Part shown: piece after piece, positions 45,962 to 54,779 of the stretch | Position numbering within the stretch: position 1 is the stretch's first letter | How the letters are laid out: each line of letters begins with the position of its first letter | Origin: Sphingomonas sp. 28-63-12 | Lineage (GTDB): Bacteria > Pseudomonadota > Alphaproteobacteria > Sphingomonadales > Sphingomonadaceae | Direction of reading: 5' to 3' | DNA: 64,000 bases | Assembly: GCA_002281535.1 (NCBI GenBank) | Contig: NCGD01000005.1 | Coordinates: 68,249-132,248 of the forward strand | The notes under the pieces: generated by a model | What the model was told of the DNA's origin: nothing | The model's database searches: none | The model's input: the letters and a program-made list of their open reading frames with translations, nothing else | Made by a program: the position numbers and the translations under genes

Positions 45962-46305
45962 GCGACGCCCGGCGGCACGGCGGTGGGCACGGCTGCCGGC
46001 GGGATCGTCATTGCCTCGGGCGGTTCGGCTGCGGGCTGGGCATGGGCCGCAACTGCGCCACGCAGATCGGTGATCGCGCGTTCCGCGGTCGACAGTTTTT
46101 GCCCGAGCCGCCACTTCACGGCGTGGTGGTAGAGCAGCACGGGAAACAGCCCCGCCAGGAAGGTGAGGACCAGCAGCAGCGGCAGGTTCACTTCGGCGAT
46201 GAGCCCGGCCCAGAGCCGGATCGGCACCGTTGTCCAGTTGCCGATCGAAAACACCGCGACGATCAGCGCGAGCAGGAACCAGAAAAGCGTCTTCAAAAAC
46301 TGCAT
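45958..46305 (-). CDS. LapA-like DUF1049 membrane protein
   Basis: A 115-residue inner-membrane protein with two hydrophobic segments (L-F-W-F-L-L-A-L-I-V-A-V-F near the start and L-P-L-L-L-V-L-T-F-L-A-G-L-F near residue 42) and an Ala/Pro tail. This is the LapA/DUF1049 layout; LapA in E. coli works in lipopolysaccharide assembly, but this organism seems to lack LPS genes nearby, so the role is open. It is coupled to pyrF. Confidence 0.8.
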   Translation of the reverse strand: MQFLKTLFWFLLALIVAVFSIGNWTTVPIRLWAGLIAEVNLPLLLVLTFLAGLFPVLLYHHAVKWRLGQKLSTAERAITDLRGAVAAHAQPAAEPPEAMTIPPAAVPTAVPPGVA

Positions 46306-46362
46306 GGCATGCTCCGTCCGATCTTGGCCGAGCTTAGGGCGCTCATAGAATTTTTGCCAGCC

Positions 46363-48660
46363 TCAGCCAATTTCGCGCCGCAGCGAGCTGATCAGCGGGC
46401 TGATCTGGAGCAGTTTTGGTTCTTCTTCGTCAAGAATGGCGAAAAAAGCGTCGCGCTTGATCGCCGCAATCCGCCCCGGTTTCATCTGCATCGACGCGGG
46501 CAGGGTGGAGACGATGATGTCGATCAGCCGTTCGGCGCCGTGGAGCCGGCCCCAGAGATAGTCGTTTTCGCGGTAAGCCCTGCTGAAAAAGGCGCCGAAG
46601 CTGTTGAACTGAATGCCTTTCAGTGTTGCCGGGGCCCCGCCAGCACGGATTGACGTCGCATCGTCGGGAGCGATACGATCGACCTTGATCGCATCGAATT
46701 CGTCGAGGCCCTCGCCCTGGAGCAGCGGGAGCGTCGCCACATCGAAATAGGGAAAACCGAGATAGGCGAGCAGCATCGGCCGCCGGACGTCGCGCGAAGC
46801 CTGACCAAGCGCCGTGGACAGGCGCAGCTCGGTTTCGTCGTCAAGCGGCTTAAGGTTGAGCGACTCGGCGAGCCGTTCGAGCAACGGGCCGGCATTGCTG
46901 CGCAGCGCCCGCACATCGCGTTGCAGTGACAGATGCGTCTCGGTCCGCTTGCAATCGAGATAGGCGGCCAGCGATGCGTAGACGGCGTCCCTCACCAACG
47001 CGATATCGGCTTCGTCAAAGCCGCTTTCCAGATCGCTCAGCCGCCGGGCCATCATCCGCAAGCGGCGGATGCGAAAGCCGAGATCATAGGAGCGCAGAAA
47101 CGCGATCGTGGCAGGGTTGGTGCCGCCCGAAAATGTCGGCCCCATATCGTCCATGCCCTGCGACCGGACGGTCGCCGCGACCTGGTGACGGATATGATCG
47201 AGCCGGGCCTGACCCAGCTCGCCGCCGACGCTCCAGAGCAATTGCGCCATTTGCTCGATCACCCCGGCGAGCTTCAAATGGCCATAAGCGGCATAGCCAT
47301 AGCCGGCCTTGCTCGCGGCCGCAGTCTGCGCACGACGGCGCCAGGTTGCCAGCCGCGCTACCGTCGGGCGATCGAGAAACAGGGTGTAGCCAAACAGACT
47401 CTCGACCTGTTTCTCCACCTCGGGCCGGATGCCCGCGATAATTTCCGCCATTCGCTCGATGCGGTGCGACCGTTCGGCAATCGCTTCGAGATTGTCGCGG
47501 ATTGGCTGTTGGCGGGGCAATTCGGATATCGCCCCGATAATTGTCTGGAAAAAGCCGGGGACGCCGCCTTTCTTGCCCCCGAAATCGAGCTTCGCGCCGG
47601 GATGCGGATCGATATAGACGAAACGCCGATCGACCTGCCGGCGCGCGGGTCGCTCGCGCAGCGCCTCGATCGCGGGACGGAATGGGGCGTTGGCCAGCAC
47701 CGATCCATCGATCAACACGGTACAGTCGGCGGCGTTGGCCGCGTACTGGCGCGGCAAATTGCGCTTCAGAAACGCTTCGCGTTCGGGCCATGGCAGGTTG
47801 CGACCTGCGAGCACTGCATCGATTTCCTTGACCGTGCAGGGTGGGAAGGCACCGGGAAAGCTGGAGGTTGCGCGTGCGGCGAAGGTTAACTCGCCGGGGT
47901 GGGCCAGCGTGACGCTTGCCTGGCCGTGATCGGTAAAGGAAAAGATCAGCCGGTGTTCGGTTTCGATCACCTCGGCGGGTGAATTGAGGGCCAGTTTTTC
48001 GGGGTGGCCGGCAAAATCGGTGACGGTGACGAACAGATCGAGTGGCTGATCGACCGGCAGGAGCCGGGGACCGGCGGGCGCGGCGGCCATTGCATCGAAG
48101 GCGTCGAGCATTAAATTGCTGAAGCGCGCGCCGCCAAAGGGTGGCTCGAACCAGCGGGACCGGACGAATTTGGACAGCTTGGCGCGAACTTCGTTGCGCG
48201 CGCCGGCCTCGACCAGTTCATCGATGCGGTCCCCCGACCGGCGCTGCGCCATCCAGGCCAACGGCAGCGCCCAGATTTTCGACAGCCGGTGCCGAGGGCC
48301 CTGATCGGGATCGATCAAGGCTTCGACATCGGCACTGTCGAGCCACAGATCGGTCAGCGGCTCAAGCGACTGGCCGGTCGAGATCGCCTGGCCAAGAAAT
48401 ACACCGTTGATGCCGCCCGCGCTCGCCCCGGCAATGATATCGACCAGCACGCGCAGCTTGAGCTTGTGATCATGTTCAATTTCCGCGAGCAGCGCGCGAT
48501 AGACACCCTGGCTGCCGCCGGTTGGCGCATCGCCATCCAGAAAGGCGCAGCTCGCCCGCGCCAGCCGCCAGATCTCCTTTGAGATGCCGTGCATATAGAC
48601 CGCCAGGCTGATGCCGCCGTAGCAAACCAGGGCCAGTCGAAGTTCCTTTTCACGGCTCAT
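46363..48660 (-). CDS. Patatin-like phospholipase, large
   Basis: A 765-residue protein with a patatin domain: the serine nucleophile motif G-A-S-A-G-G near residue 78, an oxyanion-type G-G-I-S near residue 16, and the Asp motif L-I-D-G-S-V-L-A-N near residue 320. Later helical regions match patatin-related proteins with a DUF3376-type extension. It probably cuts lipid acyl chains. The ATG at 48660 overlaps the stop of the upstream EEP-family gene (ATGA), so the two are made together. Confidence 0.85.
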   Translation of the reverse strand: MSREKELRLALVCYGGISLAVYMHGISKEIWRLARASCAFLDGDAPTGGSQGVYRALLAEIEHDHKLKLRVLVDIIAGASAGGINGVFLGQAISTGQSLEPLTDLWLDSADVEALIDPDQGPRHRLSKIWALPLAWMAQRRSGDRIDELVEAGARNEVRAKLSKFVRSRWFEPPFGGARFSNLMLDAFDAMAAAPAGPRLLPVDQPLDLFVTVTDFAGHPEKLALNSPAEVIETEHRLIFSFTDHGQASVTLAHPGELTFAARATSSFPGAFPPCTVKEIDAVLAGRNLPWPEREAFLKRNLPRQYAANAADCTVLIDGSVLANAPFRPAIEALRERPARRQVDRRFVYIDPHPGAKLDFGGKKGGVPGFFQTIIGAISELPRQQPIRDNLEAIAERSHRIERMAEIIAGIRPEVEKQVESLFGYTLFLDRPTVARLATWRRRAQTAAASKAGYGYAAYGHLKLAGVIEQMAQLLWSVGGELGQARLDHIRHQVAATVRSQGMDDMGPTFSGGTNPATIAFLRSYDLGFRIRRLRMMARRLSDLESGFDEADIALVRDAVYASLAAYLDCKRTETHLSLQRDVRALRSNAGPLLERLAESLNLKPLDDETELRLSTALGQASRDVRRPMLLAYLGFPYFDVATLPLLQGEGLDEFDAIKVDRIAPDDATSIRAGGAPATLKGIQFNSFGAFFSRAYRENDYLWGRLHGAERLIDIIVSTLPASMQMKPGRIAAIKRDAFFAILDEEEPKLLQISPLISSLRREIG

Positions 48661-49355
48661 CGCACACCCTCTATCCGCGCCCAGATCGGCAAATGATCGG
48701 AGGCGACACTGGCCAGCCGGCTCGCTTGCACCCCGCATTCGATCAGTTTCAGGTCGCGCGACATCATGATCCGGTCAAGCCGGGCGATCGGCCGGCGCGC
48801 GTGAAAGCTGGGGCCGGTATCGGCGATCCGGTAATGGCGTGCAAATTCGTGCAGGCAGCCGGTGGTGGCGCTCCATTCGTTCATGTCGCCCATCAGAATT
48901 GTCGGTATCTGATGGGGTTTGACGTGCAAATGGGCGATGATTGCCTTGGCCTGGCGCCGGCGCCAGAGCCCCGACAGATCGAGATGCATGCCGATTATGC
49001 GCACCTGCCCGCCGGTACTGCTCCGCAGATCGGCGCAGACGGCGCCGCGCGGCTCCAGGGTTGGCAAGTGGATCGCTTCGCTGCTGGTCATGACCATCCC
49101 CTGGCGGATCAGGATCATGTTGCCGTGCCATCCCATGCTGGCCGCGCGAGCGCCGAAGGTGACCGGGTGCCAGCCCGCCTGCTCGATGAGTTTGAGCGGC
49201 AGCACGCTGGCGCGCGCGCCGAATCGGCGGTCGGCCTCTTGCAACGCGACAATATCGGCGTTGATCTCCGCCAGCACGTCCAGAATGCGCTCCGGCCGCC
49301 TTTGCCGATCGGTCCCGACAGCCTTGTGAATATTGTAGCTCGCAACCGTGATCAT
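48657..49355 (-). CDS. Endonuclease/exonuclease/phosphatase family protein
   Basis: A 232-residue EEP-fold enzyme. It shows V-A-S-Y-N-I-H-K near the start, L-Q-E-A-D-R near residue 40, M-G-D-M-N-E-W near residue 160 and S-D-H-L-P-I-W near residue 222, the metal and active-site motifs. It may act on phospholipids or sugar phosphates rather than DNA, given the linked patatin gene. The substrate is unknown. Confidence 0.85.
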   Translation of the reverse strand: MITVASYNIHKAVGTDRQRRPERILDVLAEINADIVALQEADRRFGARASVLPLKLIEQAGWHPVTFGARAASMGWHGNMILIRQGMVMTSSEAIHLPTLEPRGAVCADLRSSTGGQVRIIGMHLDLSGLWRRRQAKAIIAHLHVKPHQIPTILMGDMNEWSATTGCLHEFARHYRIADTGPSFHARRPIARLDRIMMSRDLKLIECGVQASRLASVASDHLPIWARIEGVR

Positions 49356-49417
49356 GGCCCCTTATCGGCGGGGCGGCACGGGCTCTGCAAGGAGAATAGG
49401 ACGCGCGCTTGAGGGGA

Positions 49418-49493
49418 TGGTGCCGGTTGCAGGAATCGAACCCGCGACCTTCGGTTTACAAAACCGCTGCTCTACCAGCTGAGCTAAACCGGC
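49418..49493 (-). tRNA. tRNA-Thr (UGU)
   Basis: On the minus strand the acceptor is GCCGGTT/AACCGGC with discriminator A and encoded CCA. The anticodon loop TTTGTAA gives UGU. The T-arm GCGGGTTCGATTCCTGC is standard. One G-A mismatch at the base of the anticodon stem is seen in this tRNA in related bacteria. Confidence 0.95.
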
Positions 49494-49512
49494 ATCCGAC
49501 AAGCCCCATGCG

Positions 49513-50373
49513 TCAGACAACGCCGAAGGTCCAGCCCTCGGTTCGGGCAATTTGCGGGGTGAGGGCGGATGGCGCCCATAAATCATGGTCATGGGCGCGT
49601 GATCGCAACCAGGCTGCACTCAAAATGGCATCGGTGGCATGATCGTTATAACGGTCCAACGGTAAGTGCGGCTGGCTGGTGATGGCCGGATGGGCAAGCG
49701 CGGCATCGAGGGCGGCCGGTCCGCGCATCTTGCTGATGCCCTTGCGCATGCCAGCCGCGCGGGCGGCGATGGTCGTATAGATCTCCACCACCAGCGCGCC
49801 TCGGCTTGGCACCGGATCAAAGGGCCAGACCGGCACCGCAGGCGCGAGATGGTGGAGTAGCCGCATGCCGGCAAAGCTGGCCTTGGCGACCTGTGCCGCG
49901 CCGATGGCGTCGTAAACGGTGGAGGGCTTGCCGCCGCCGTTCGCGTTGAAATGGGCCTCACATCGGCGGAAATGCATGAAATCGGCCTTGCGGCCGTCGC
50001 TGGCGCCAAAATAGAAATGGGTGCCGCGCCGTTTTTCCAGGAAGGAGGCAGCTCCAAGATCATCGTCATCGCTTTGGGCATCGACATGCGCCCAGAAGGG
50101 GCGGGCTGAATCGGGAGTGACCTCGCCAGGGAGATAGGCACCGCGCTCGATCAGCGGTGGAGCGAAGCTGAAATCAAAGCCGACCAGCAACGGCGCGTTG
50201 GCGTGATCCTGCACCCACGCCAAAACGGCGCTGCGCGACCAGATGCCGCCCGGCGGGACGACGAGTTGTGGCGCGGCATCACCGGCATGGCACAGGGCAA
50301 CGGCAATGCCGCGATGGCGTTTGCCCCTGGCGCCTGACCAGTCGATGGCAGCGAATTGCTGAAAATGCGTCAC
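49513..50373 (-). CDS. Conserved hypothetical protein, possible RNase H-like fold
   Basis: A 286-residue protein with no firm family. Acidic motifs F-A-A-I-D-W-S-G near the start, V-G-F-D-F-S-F near residue 62, and H-A-T-D-A-I-L-S-A near residue 250 are spaced like the RNase H/DUF429-type fold. Function unknown. Its start overlaps the stop of the YjbR-like gene (ATGA), and tRNA-Thr follows. Confidence 0.65.
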   Translation of the reverse strand: MTHFQQFAAIDWSGARGKRHRGIAVALCHAGDAAPQLVVPPGGIWSRSAVLAWVQDHANAPLLVGFDFSFAPPLIERGAYLPGEVTPDSARPFWAHVDAQSDDDDLGAASFLEKRRGTHFYFGASDGRKADFMHFRRCEAHFNANGGGKPSTVYDAIGAAQVAKASFAGMRLLHHLAPAVPVWPFDPVPSRGALVVEIYTTIAARAAGMRKGISKMRGPAALDAALAHPAITSQPHLPLDRYNDHATDAILSAAWLRSRAHDHDLWAPSALTPQIARTEGWTFGVV

Positions 50374-50726
50374 TTTCTCGCGCGAGGCCGAGATTTTGGC
50401 CGGGCAGCGGTCCAGTCACGTGACCGTTCGATCATTGCGCGCACCCGCTCGGGATCGGGGCTGTCATAGTTGACCAGTACCGCTTGCCAGCCTGCATAAT
50501 GCGGGGTTTGCCAGAAGCTCGCCGGATCGGTTGCCATCAGGAGATCGATCGTGTCGAGATCAATGGCGAGGGCAAAGGAGGTTGCAGCTTCGCGGCCGGG
50601 ATAGACAAAGGCGCGGCCATTGCTGCTGACCTTGACCGCTGGCGCGCCATAGCTGGTCGACAATTCGGTATCGGGCAGGGTGCATGCAAAGGCGGCGACT
50701 TCGGCCCAGCTATTCATAGCGATCAC
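50370..50726 (-). CDS. MmcQ/YjbR family protein
   Basis: A 118-residue protein of the YjbR double-wing fold. It has T-S-Y-G-A-P-A-V-K-V near residue 24, H-Y-A-G-W near residue 75 and a basic tail. Some members bind DNA, but function is not set. ATGs at 50726 and 50717 are both possible. It is coupled to the next minus-strand gene. Confidence 0.8.
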   Translation of the reverse strand: MIAMNSWAEVAAFACTLPDTELSTSYGAPAVKVSSNGRAFVYPGREAATSFALAIDLDTIDLLMATDPASFWQTPHYAGWQAVLVNYDSPDPERVRAMIERSRDWTAARPKSRPRARK

Positions 50727-50748
50727 TCTGTGCGCTCATTTTGCGCGA

Positions 50749-52062
50749 TCACGCAGGGCGATCATTCTTCAACCTCTCCCAATAATCGAGGCGTTCGGCG
50801 ATGCGCTTTTCGTGACCGCGATCGGTGGGCCGATAAAATGTCTCCGGTGCCATTTCCGGTGGCCAGTAATTGGCGCCGGAAAACCCGGTGTCACTGTCAT
50901 GATCATAGGCATAATCCTTGCCATAGCCGATGTCCTTCATGAGCTTGGTTGGCGCATTGAGGATATTTTGCGGCGGCATCAGCGATCCGGTGTCGCGCGC
51001 CGACTTCCAGGCAGCCTTTTGCGCCTTGTAGGCGGCGTTCGATTTCGGCGCGGTGGCGCAATAAAGGCAGGCCTGCGCGATCGCGAGTTCGCCTTCCGGG
51101 CTGCCGAGAAAGTCATAGGCGTCTTTAGCGGCGAGGCACTGAACCAGTGCCTGCGGGTCGGCCAGCCCGATATCCTCGCTGGCGAATCGGGTGAGGCGAC
51201 GCAGCACATAGAGCGGCTCCTCGCCCGCGGTCAGCATCCGGGCCAGATAGTAGAGCGACGCTTGCGGATCGGAGCCGCGCATCGATTTGTGGAGCGCGGA
51301 GATCAGGTTGTAGTGCCCCTCGCGATCCTTATCATAGACGGCTACGCGGCGCTGCAGAAACGCGCCCAGCCCTTCGGGATCGAGCGGTTCGGGGAGCTCA
51401 ACCGAATATAGTGTCTCGGCCTGGTTGAGCAGGAAGCGCCCGTCGCCGTCTGCGCTCGCAATCAGGGCGGCGCGGGCATCGGTGGTCAGCGGTAGGGGCC
51501 TGTCCTCGATCGCCTCTGCACGGTCGAGCAGCAGGCCAAGTGCAGCCGCATCGAGCCGGTGGAGGATCAGGACCTGCGCGCGGCTGAGCAGCGCGGCGTT
51601 GAGCTCGAATGAGGGGTTTTCGGTGGTGGCACCGATGAGGGTGACGGTGCCATCCTCGACATAGGGCAGGAAACCATCCTGCTGGGCGCGATTGAAGCGG
51701 TGGATTTCGTCAACGAACAACAGGGTGCGCTTGCCGATCCGGGCGTGGTCGCGTGCCTCGGCAAAGACCTTCTTCAGATCCGCGACGCCGGAGAAGACTG
51801 CCGAGATGGCGGCGAAGCGCAAGCCGACGGCGTCAGCGAGCAGACGCGCAATCGTCGTCTTGCCGGTGCCGGGCGGCCCCCACAGGATTATCGACGAAAG
51901 GCGCCGGGCTGCAACCATGCGGCCGATCGCGCCTTCCGCGCCGGTCAGATGATTCTGTCCGACAACTTCATCCAACTGCTTTGGGCGCAGGCGATCGGCT
52001 AAAGGGCCAGTCTCCAGCACTGGCGCACTGGGGAGATCGTCGGGAGCGAAGAGATCGGCCAT
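50749..52062 (-). CDS. rarA: Replication-associated recombination protein A (RarA/MgsA)
   Basis: AAA+ ATPase that acts at stalled replication forks. From the ATG at 52062 it has 437 residues starting M-A-D-L-F-A-P; the frame reaches 52110 but that part is not conserved. Walker A G-P-P-G-T-G-K-T-T is near residue 60, Walker B L-F-V-D-E-I-H-R-F-N near residue 115, and the C-terminal MgsA tetramerisation domain has H-Y-N-L-I-S-A-L-H-K near residue 252. It is divergent from the PadR gene, with the palindrome between them. Confidence 0.93.
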   Translation of the reverse strand: MADLFAPDDLPSAPVLETGPLADRLRPKQLDEVVGQNHLTGAEGAIGRMVAARRLSSIILWGPPGTGKTTIARLLADAVGLRFAAISAVFSGVADLKKVFAEARDHARIGKRTLLFVDEIHRFNRAQQDGFLPYVEDGTVTLIGATTENPSFELNAALLSRAQVLILHRLDAAALGLLLDRAEAIEDRPLPLTTDARAALIASADGDGRFLLNQAETLYSVELPEPLDPEGLGAFLQRRVAVYDKDREGHYNLISALHKSMRGSDPQASLYYLARMLTAGEEPLYVLRRLTRFASEDIGLADPQALVQCLAAKDAYDFLGSPEGELAIAQACLYCATAPKSNAAYKAQKAAWKSARDTGSLMPPQNILNAPTKLMKDIGYGKDYAYDHDSDTGFSGANYWPPEMAPETFYRPTDRGHEKRIAERLDYWERLKNDRPA

Positions 52063-52115
52063 GCCTCCAAGATAGGCGCATCGAAATATTTTACAGCCAC
52101 TCTTGATCATGTGTT

Positions 52116-52133
52116 TCTAAGATATATCTTAGA
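52116..52133. promoter_or_regulatory. Perfect 18-base palindrome, probable PadR operator
   Basis: TCTAAGATATATCTTAGA reads the same on both strands. It lies 31 bases before the PadR start and 53 bases before the rarA start. PadR dimers bind such AT-rich palindromes, so autoregulation is likely; control of rarA is possible. Confidence 0.6.
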
Positions 52134-52164
52134 CCCATCACGATGAGTCAAAAAAGGAATTGAG

Positions 52165-52746
52165 ATGTTTCATCTTCACGGCAATCGCCACTGTGGGCCA
52201 CGCGGATCACGCCGTTGGGGTCCATTCGCCTTCACCTTTGAGGTCGATCAGCCGGGTATGCATGGCGGCCCACGCGGACGACGCGGCCGCATGTTCGATG
52301 GCAGCGAGCTTCGTCTCGTACTGCTCAAGCTGATCGCCGACCAACCGCGCCATGGCTATGACCTGATCCGCGAGATCGAGGACCTGACCGGCGGCGCCTA
52401 TGCGCCAAGCCCAGGGGTCGTCTACCCGACGATCACCTTGCTGGATGATATGGGCCTGATCGATGAACAAAAGGCCGAGGGTGCGAAGAAGTTGTTCGCA
52501 GTGACCGAGGCGGGCACGGCCCATCTCGCCGAACGGGCGGACGCGGTCGCAGCGTTGATGGCGCGGCTGACGGATCTGGGCGCCGAGCGCCAGCGCGGCG
52601 ACAGTGCGTCGGTGCGGCGCGCGATGGGCAATCTCCGCTCGGTGTTGATGCATCGCTTCAGCCAGGGCGAGGTCGATACTGACACGTTGCACCAGATCGT
52701 CGCACTGATCGACGAGACCGCGCAGAAAATCGAACGGCTGGACTAA
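52165..52746 (+). CDS. PadR family transcriptional regulator
   Basis: A 193-residue repressor-type protein with an AAGGAA site before the ATG. The winged helix lies at about residues 45-115 (L-L-K-L-I-A-D-Q-P-R-H-G-Y-D-L-I, then G-V-V-Y-P-T-I-T-L-L), and a helical dimerisation part follows. The N-terminal 40 residues are rich in Gly, His and Arg (M-F-H-L-H-G-N-R-H-C-G), as in several sphingomonad PadR proteins, and may bind metal. The inducer and targets are unknown. Confidence 0.9.
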   Translation: MFHLHGNRHCGPRGSRRWGPFAFTFEVDQPGMHGGPRGRRGRMFDGSELRLVLLKLIADQPRHGYDLIREIEDLTGGAYAPSPGVVYPTITLLDDMGLIDEQKAEGAKKLFAVTEAGTAHLAERADAVAALMARLTDLGAERQRGDSASVRRAMGNLRSVLMHRFSQGEVDTDTLHQIVALIDETAQKIERLD

Positions 52747-52757
52747 ACGGGGCGAGC

Positions 52758-52785
52758 GCGCGACGGGCTATTTGCCCCGTCGCGC
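52758..52785. terminator. Bidirectional hairpin
   Basis: GCGCGACGGG at 52758-52767 pairs perfectly with CCCGTCGCGC at 52776-52785. It lies between the convergent PadR and glycosyltransferase genes; its right arm is inside the glycosyltransferase 3' end. Confidence 0.6.
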
Positions 52786-53916
52786 CTCAACCTCAAGATA
52801 TTTGGCAAGCATTTTCGCGTTGACCGCGTCCCAGCTATAGGCGCGGCTGCGCGCTTCGCCTGCCAGCCCGTCGCTATCGGCGAGGTCGCGATCCTCGCAA
52901 TAGGCCTGCAGCGCATCGGCAAAGCCGCTGATGTCGTCGGGCGGCACCAACCGACCAGTGACGCCGTGCTCTACCAGGCTTGAGCTGCCGGTGGCGATCG
53001 CGGCTACGACGGGTACCGCGCAGGCCATCGCCTCCAGGGTGACATTGCCGAAGGTTTCGGTGACGCTGGGGTTGAAAAGCATATCCATCGACGCAACAGC
53101 GCGGCCGAGATCGGCACCCGCCTGAAACCCGGCGAATACTGCCCCGGGGACTTGTTCGGCAAACCAGTCCTGTGCTGGTCCCTTGCCGACGATCAGCACG
53201 CGGTGCGGCACCCCGCGCTGGCTGAGTTCATTGAGCGCGGCGGCGAAGACGTCGAGCCCCTTTTCGAGCACCAGCCGGCCGAGAAAGCCGATCGCCATCT
53301 CGTCATCGCGGATTCCGTGGTCGCGGCGCCATGTGGTGCTGCGGGCGGCGGGCGTAAAAATATCGGTGTCGATCCCACGCGACCAGATGCCGATATCGTG
53401 GTTCATGCGCTGGTCACTGAGCAGATCGGCCATGGATTGCGAGGGTGGCATGATCGCGTCGCATCGCCGGTAGAAGCGCCGGAGGAGAGCAAGCGCGCCG
53501 GGTTCCAGAAAGCCCAGATTATAATATTTGAGATAGGTCTCAAACCGGGTGTGGACCGACGCGACCACCGGGATATCATGGCGCCGCGCATAGCCAACGG
53601 CGCAATGGCCCAGGATATCGGGGGCCGATACATGCACCAGATTGGGGGCAAAGGCATCGAGATCGCGCCGCACCGAGGCCGGCAGGCCACGCGCGACGAG
53701 ATATTCCTTGCGCGTCGGGATCGAGAATGCCGGCACGGACACCAAATCACCGGTCGGGGCGAAAGCCGGCACCGGCAGCGTTGGCGAATAAACACGCACC
53801 TGGCAGCCCTGCGACAATAAATAGCCGACAAGCTTGTTGAGCGCCGGATTGGCGCCGTCACGAGTGTAGTTATAATTGCCGCTGAACAGGGCGATGCGGA
53901 GGTCTGTCGCTTTCAT
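52768..53916 (-). CDS. Family 4 glycosyltransferase (GT-B)
   Basis: A 382-residue retaining transferase using a nucleotide sugar, perhaps for a glycolipid or cell-surface polymer. It starts with I-A-L-F-S-G-N-Y near residue 8. The donor site has E-T-F-G-N-V-T-L-E, the EX7E motif, near residue 290, and G-F-L-G-R-L-V-L-E-K-G-L near residue 210. The closest types are mannosyl- or sulfoquinovosyl-transferases, but I cannot choose. Confidence 0.88.
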   Translation of the reverse strand: MKATDLRIALFSGNYNYTRDGANPALNKLVGYLLSQGCQVRVYSPTLPVPAFAPTGDLVSVPAFSIPTRKEYLVARGLPASVRRDLDAFAPNLVHVSAPDILGHCAVGYARRHDIPVVASVHTRFETYLKYYNLGFLEPGALALLRRFYRRCDAIMPPSQSMADLLSDQRMNHDIGIWSRGIDTDIFTPAARSTTWRRDHGIRDDEMAIGFLGRLVLEKGLDVFAAALNELSQRGVPHRVLIVGKGPAQDWFAEQVPGAVFAGFQAGADLGRAVASMDMLFNPSVTETFGNVTLEAMACAVPVVAAIATGSSSLVEHGVTGRLVPPDDISGFADALQAYCEDRDLADSDGLAGEARSRAYSWDAVNAKMLAKYLEVEARRGK

Positions 53917-53986
53917 TGCGCGAATCCATAGCGCGATGGACGTGGCATGACTATCTCCCTAGCGAACGCGATTTCAGGAGGATGCC

Positions 53987-54691
53987 TTGGCCGATCTGTC
54001 TGCTTTCCCGATCACCGCACGCTGGGCCGCCCAACACCCCGATAGGCTGCAGCTGTATGCATTCCCCACGCCCAACGGCGTGAAGGTATCGATCATGCTC
54101 GAAGAGACAGGATTGGCGTATGAGCCGCACCTGATCCGGATCATGGCCAATGAGAGCCATGATCCGGCGTTCCTCTCGCTCAATCCCAATGGCAAAATCC
54201 CCGCGATCCTCGATCCCGATGGCCCGGGTGGACAGCCCTTCGCGCTGTTCGAGAGTGGCGCAATTCTGCTCTATCTCGCCAACAAGTCCGGCCTTTTCCT
54301 GTCGACCGACCCGGCACAGCGCTTTCAGACCATCCAGTGGCTGATGTTCCAGATGGGTGGCGTTGGACCGATGTTCGGCCAGATGGGATTCTTCGTGAAA
54401 TTTGCGGGCAGCCAGTGGGACGACAAACGTCCGCAGGAGCGGTTTGTGAGCGAAGTGAAGCGCATCCTCGGCGTCATGGACAGCGCGCTTGAGGGACGAA
54501 CCTGGTTCATGGGCGACGATTATACGATCGCCGATATCTCGATGATCGGTTGGGTGCGCGCGATCGACGCTTTTTACGGCGCGGGGGATTTGGTTGGAAT
54601 GGCCGAGTTCGCCAACGTCAACGCGTGGCTGGCAAGAGCGCTCGCACGGCCGGCCGTGCAGCGGGGGCTGGCAATTCCTGCTATGGGGTAA
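53987..54691 (+). CDS. YghU/YfcG-type glutathione transferase
   Basis: A 234-residue Nu-class-like GST with disulfide-bond oxidoreductase features. It has T-P-N-G-V-K-V near residue 28, N-P-N-G-K-I-P-A-I near residue 66 and F-E-S-G-A-I-L-L-Y-L near residue 87. The TTG start at 53987 follows AGGAGG at five bases; an ATG just upstream is in another frame. Confidence 0.88.
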   Translation: MADLSAFPITARWAAQHPDRLQLYAFPTPNGVKVSIMLEETGLAYEPHLIRIMANESHDPAFLSLNPNGKIPAILDPDGPGGQPFALFESGAILLYLANKSGLFLSTDPAQRFQTIQWLMFQMGGVGPMFGQMGFFVKFAGSQWDDKRPQERFVSEVKRILGVMDSALEGRTWFMGDDYTIADISMIGWVRAIDAFYGAGDLVGMAEFANVNAWLARALARPAVQRGLAIPAMG

Positions 54692-54725
54692 TCTGTCTTC
54701 ACGCCGAGTCCGCTTCCCCGGCTCT

Positions 54726-54753
54726 GGAGGGGGGAAGGATTTTGTTCCCCTCC
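54726..54753 (+). terminator. Hairpin after the GST gene
   Basis: GGAGGGGGGAA at 54726-54736 pairs with TTCCCCTCC at 54745-54753, with one bulge. The loop is GGATTTTG. It separates the GST gene from radA. Confidence 0.5.
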
Positions 54754-54779
54754 CGTTCCCTTGCTGCTAACCGGTGCCA

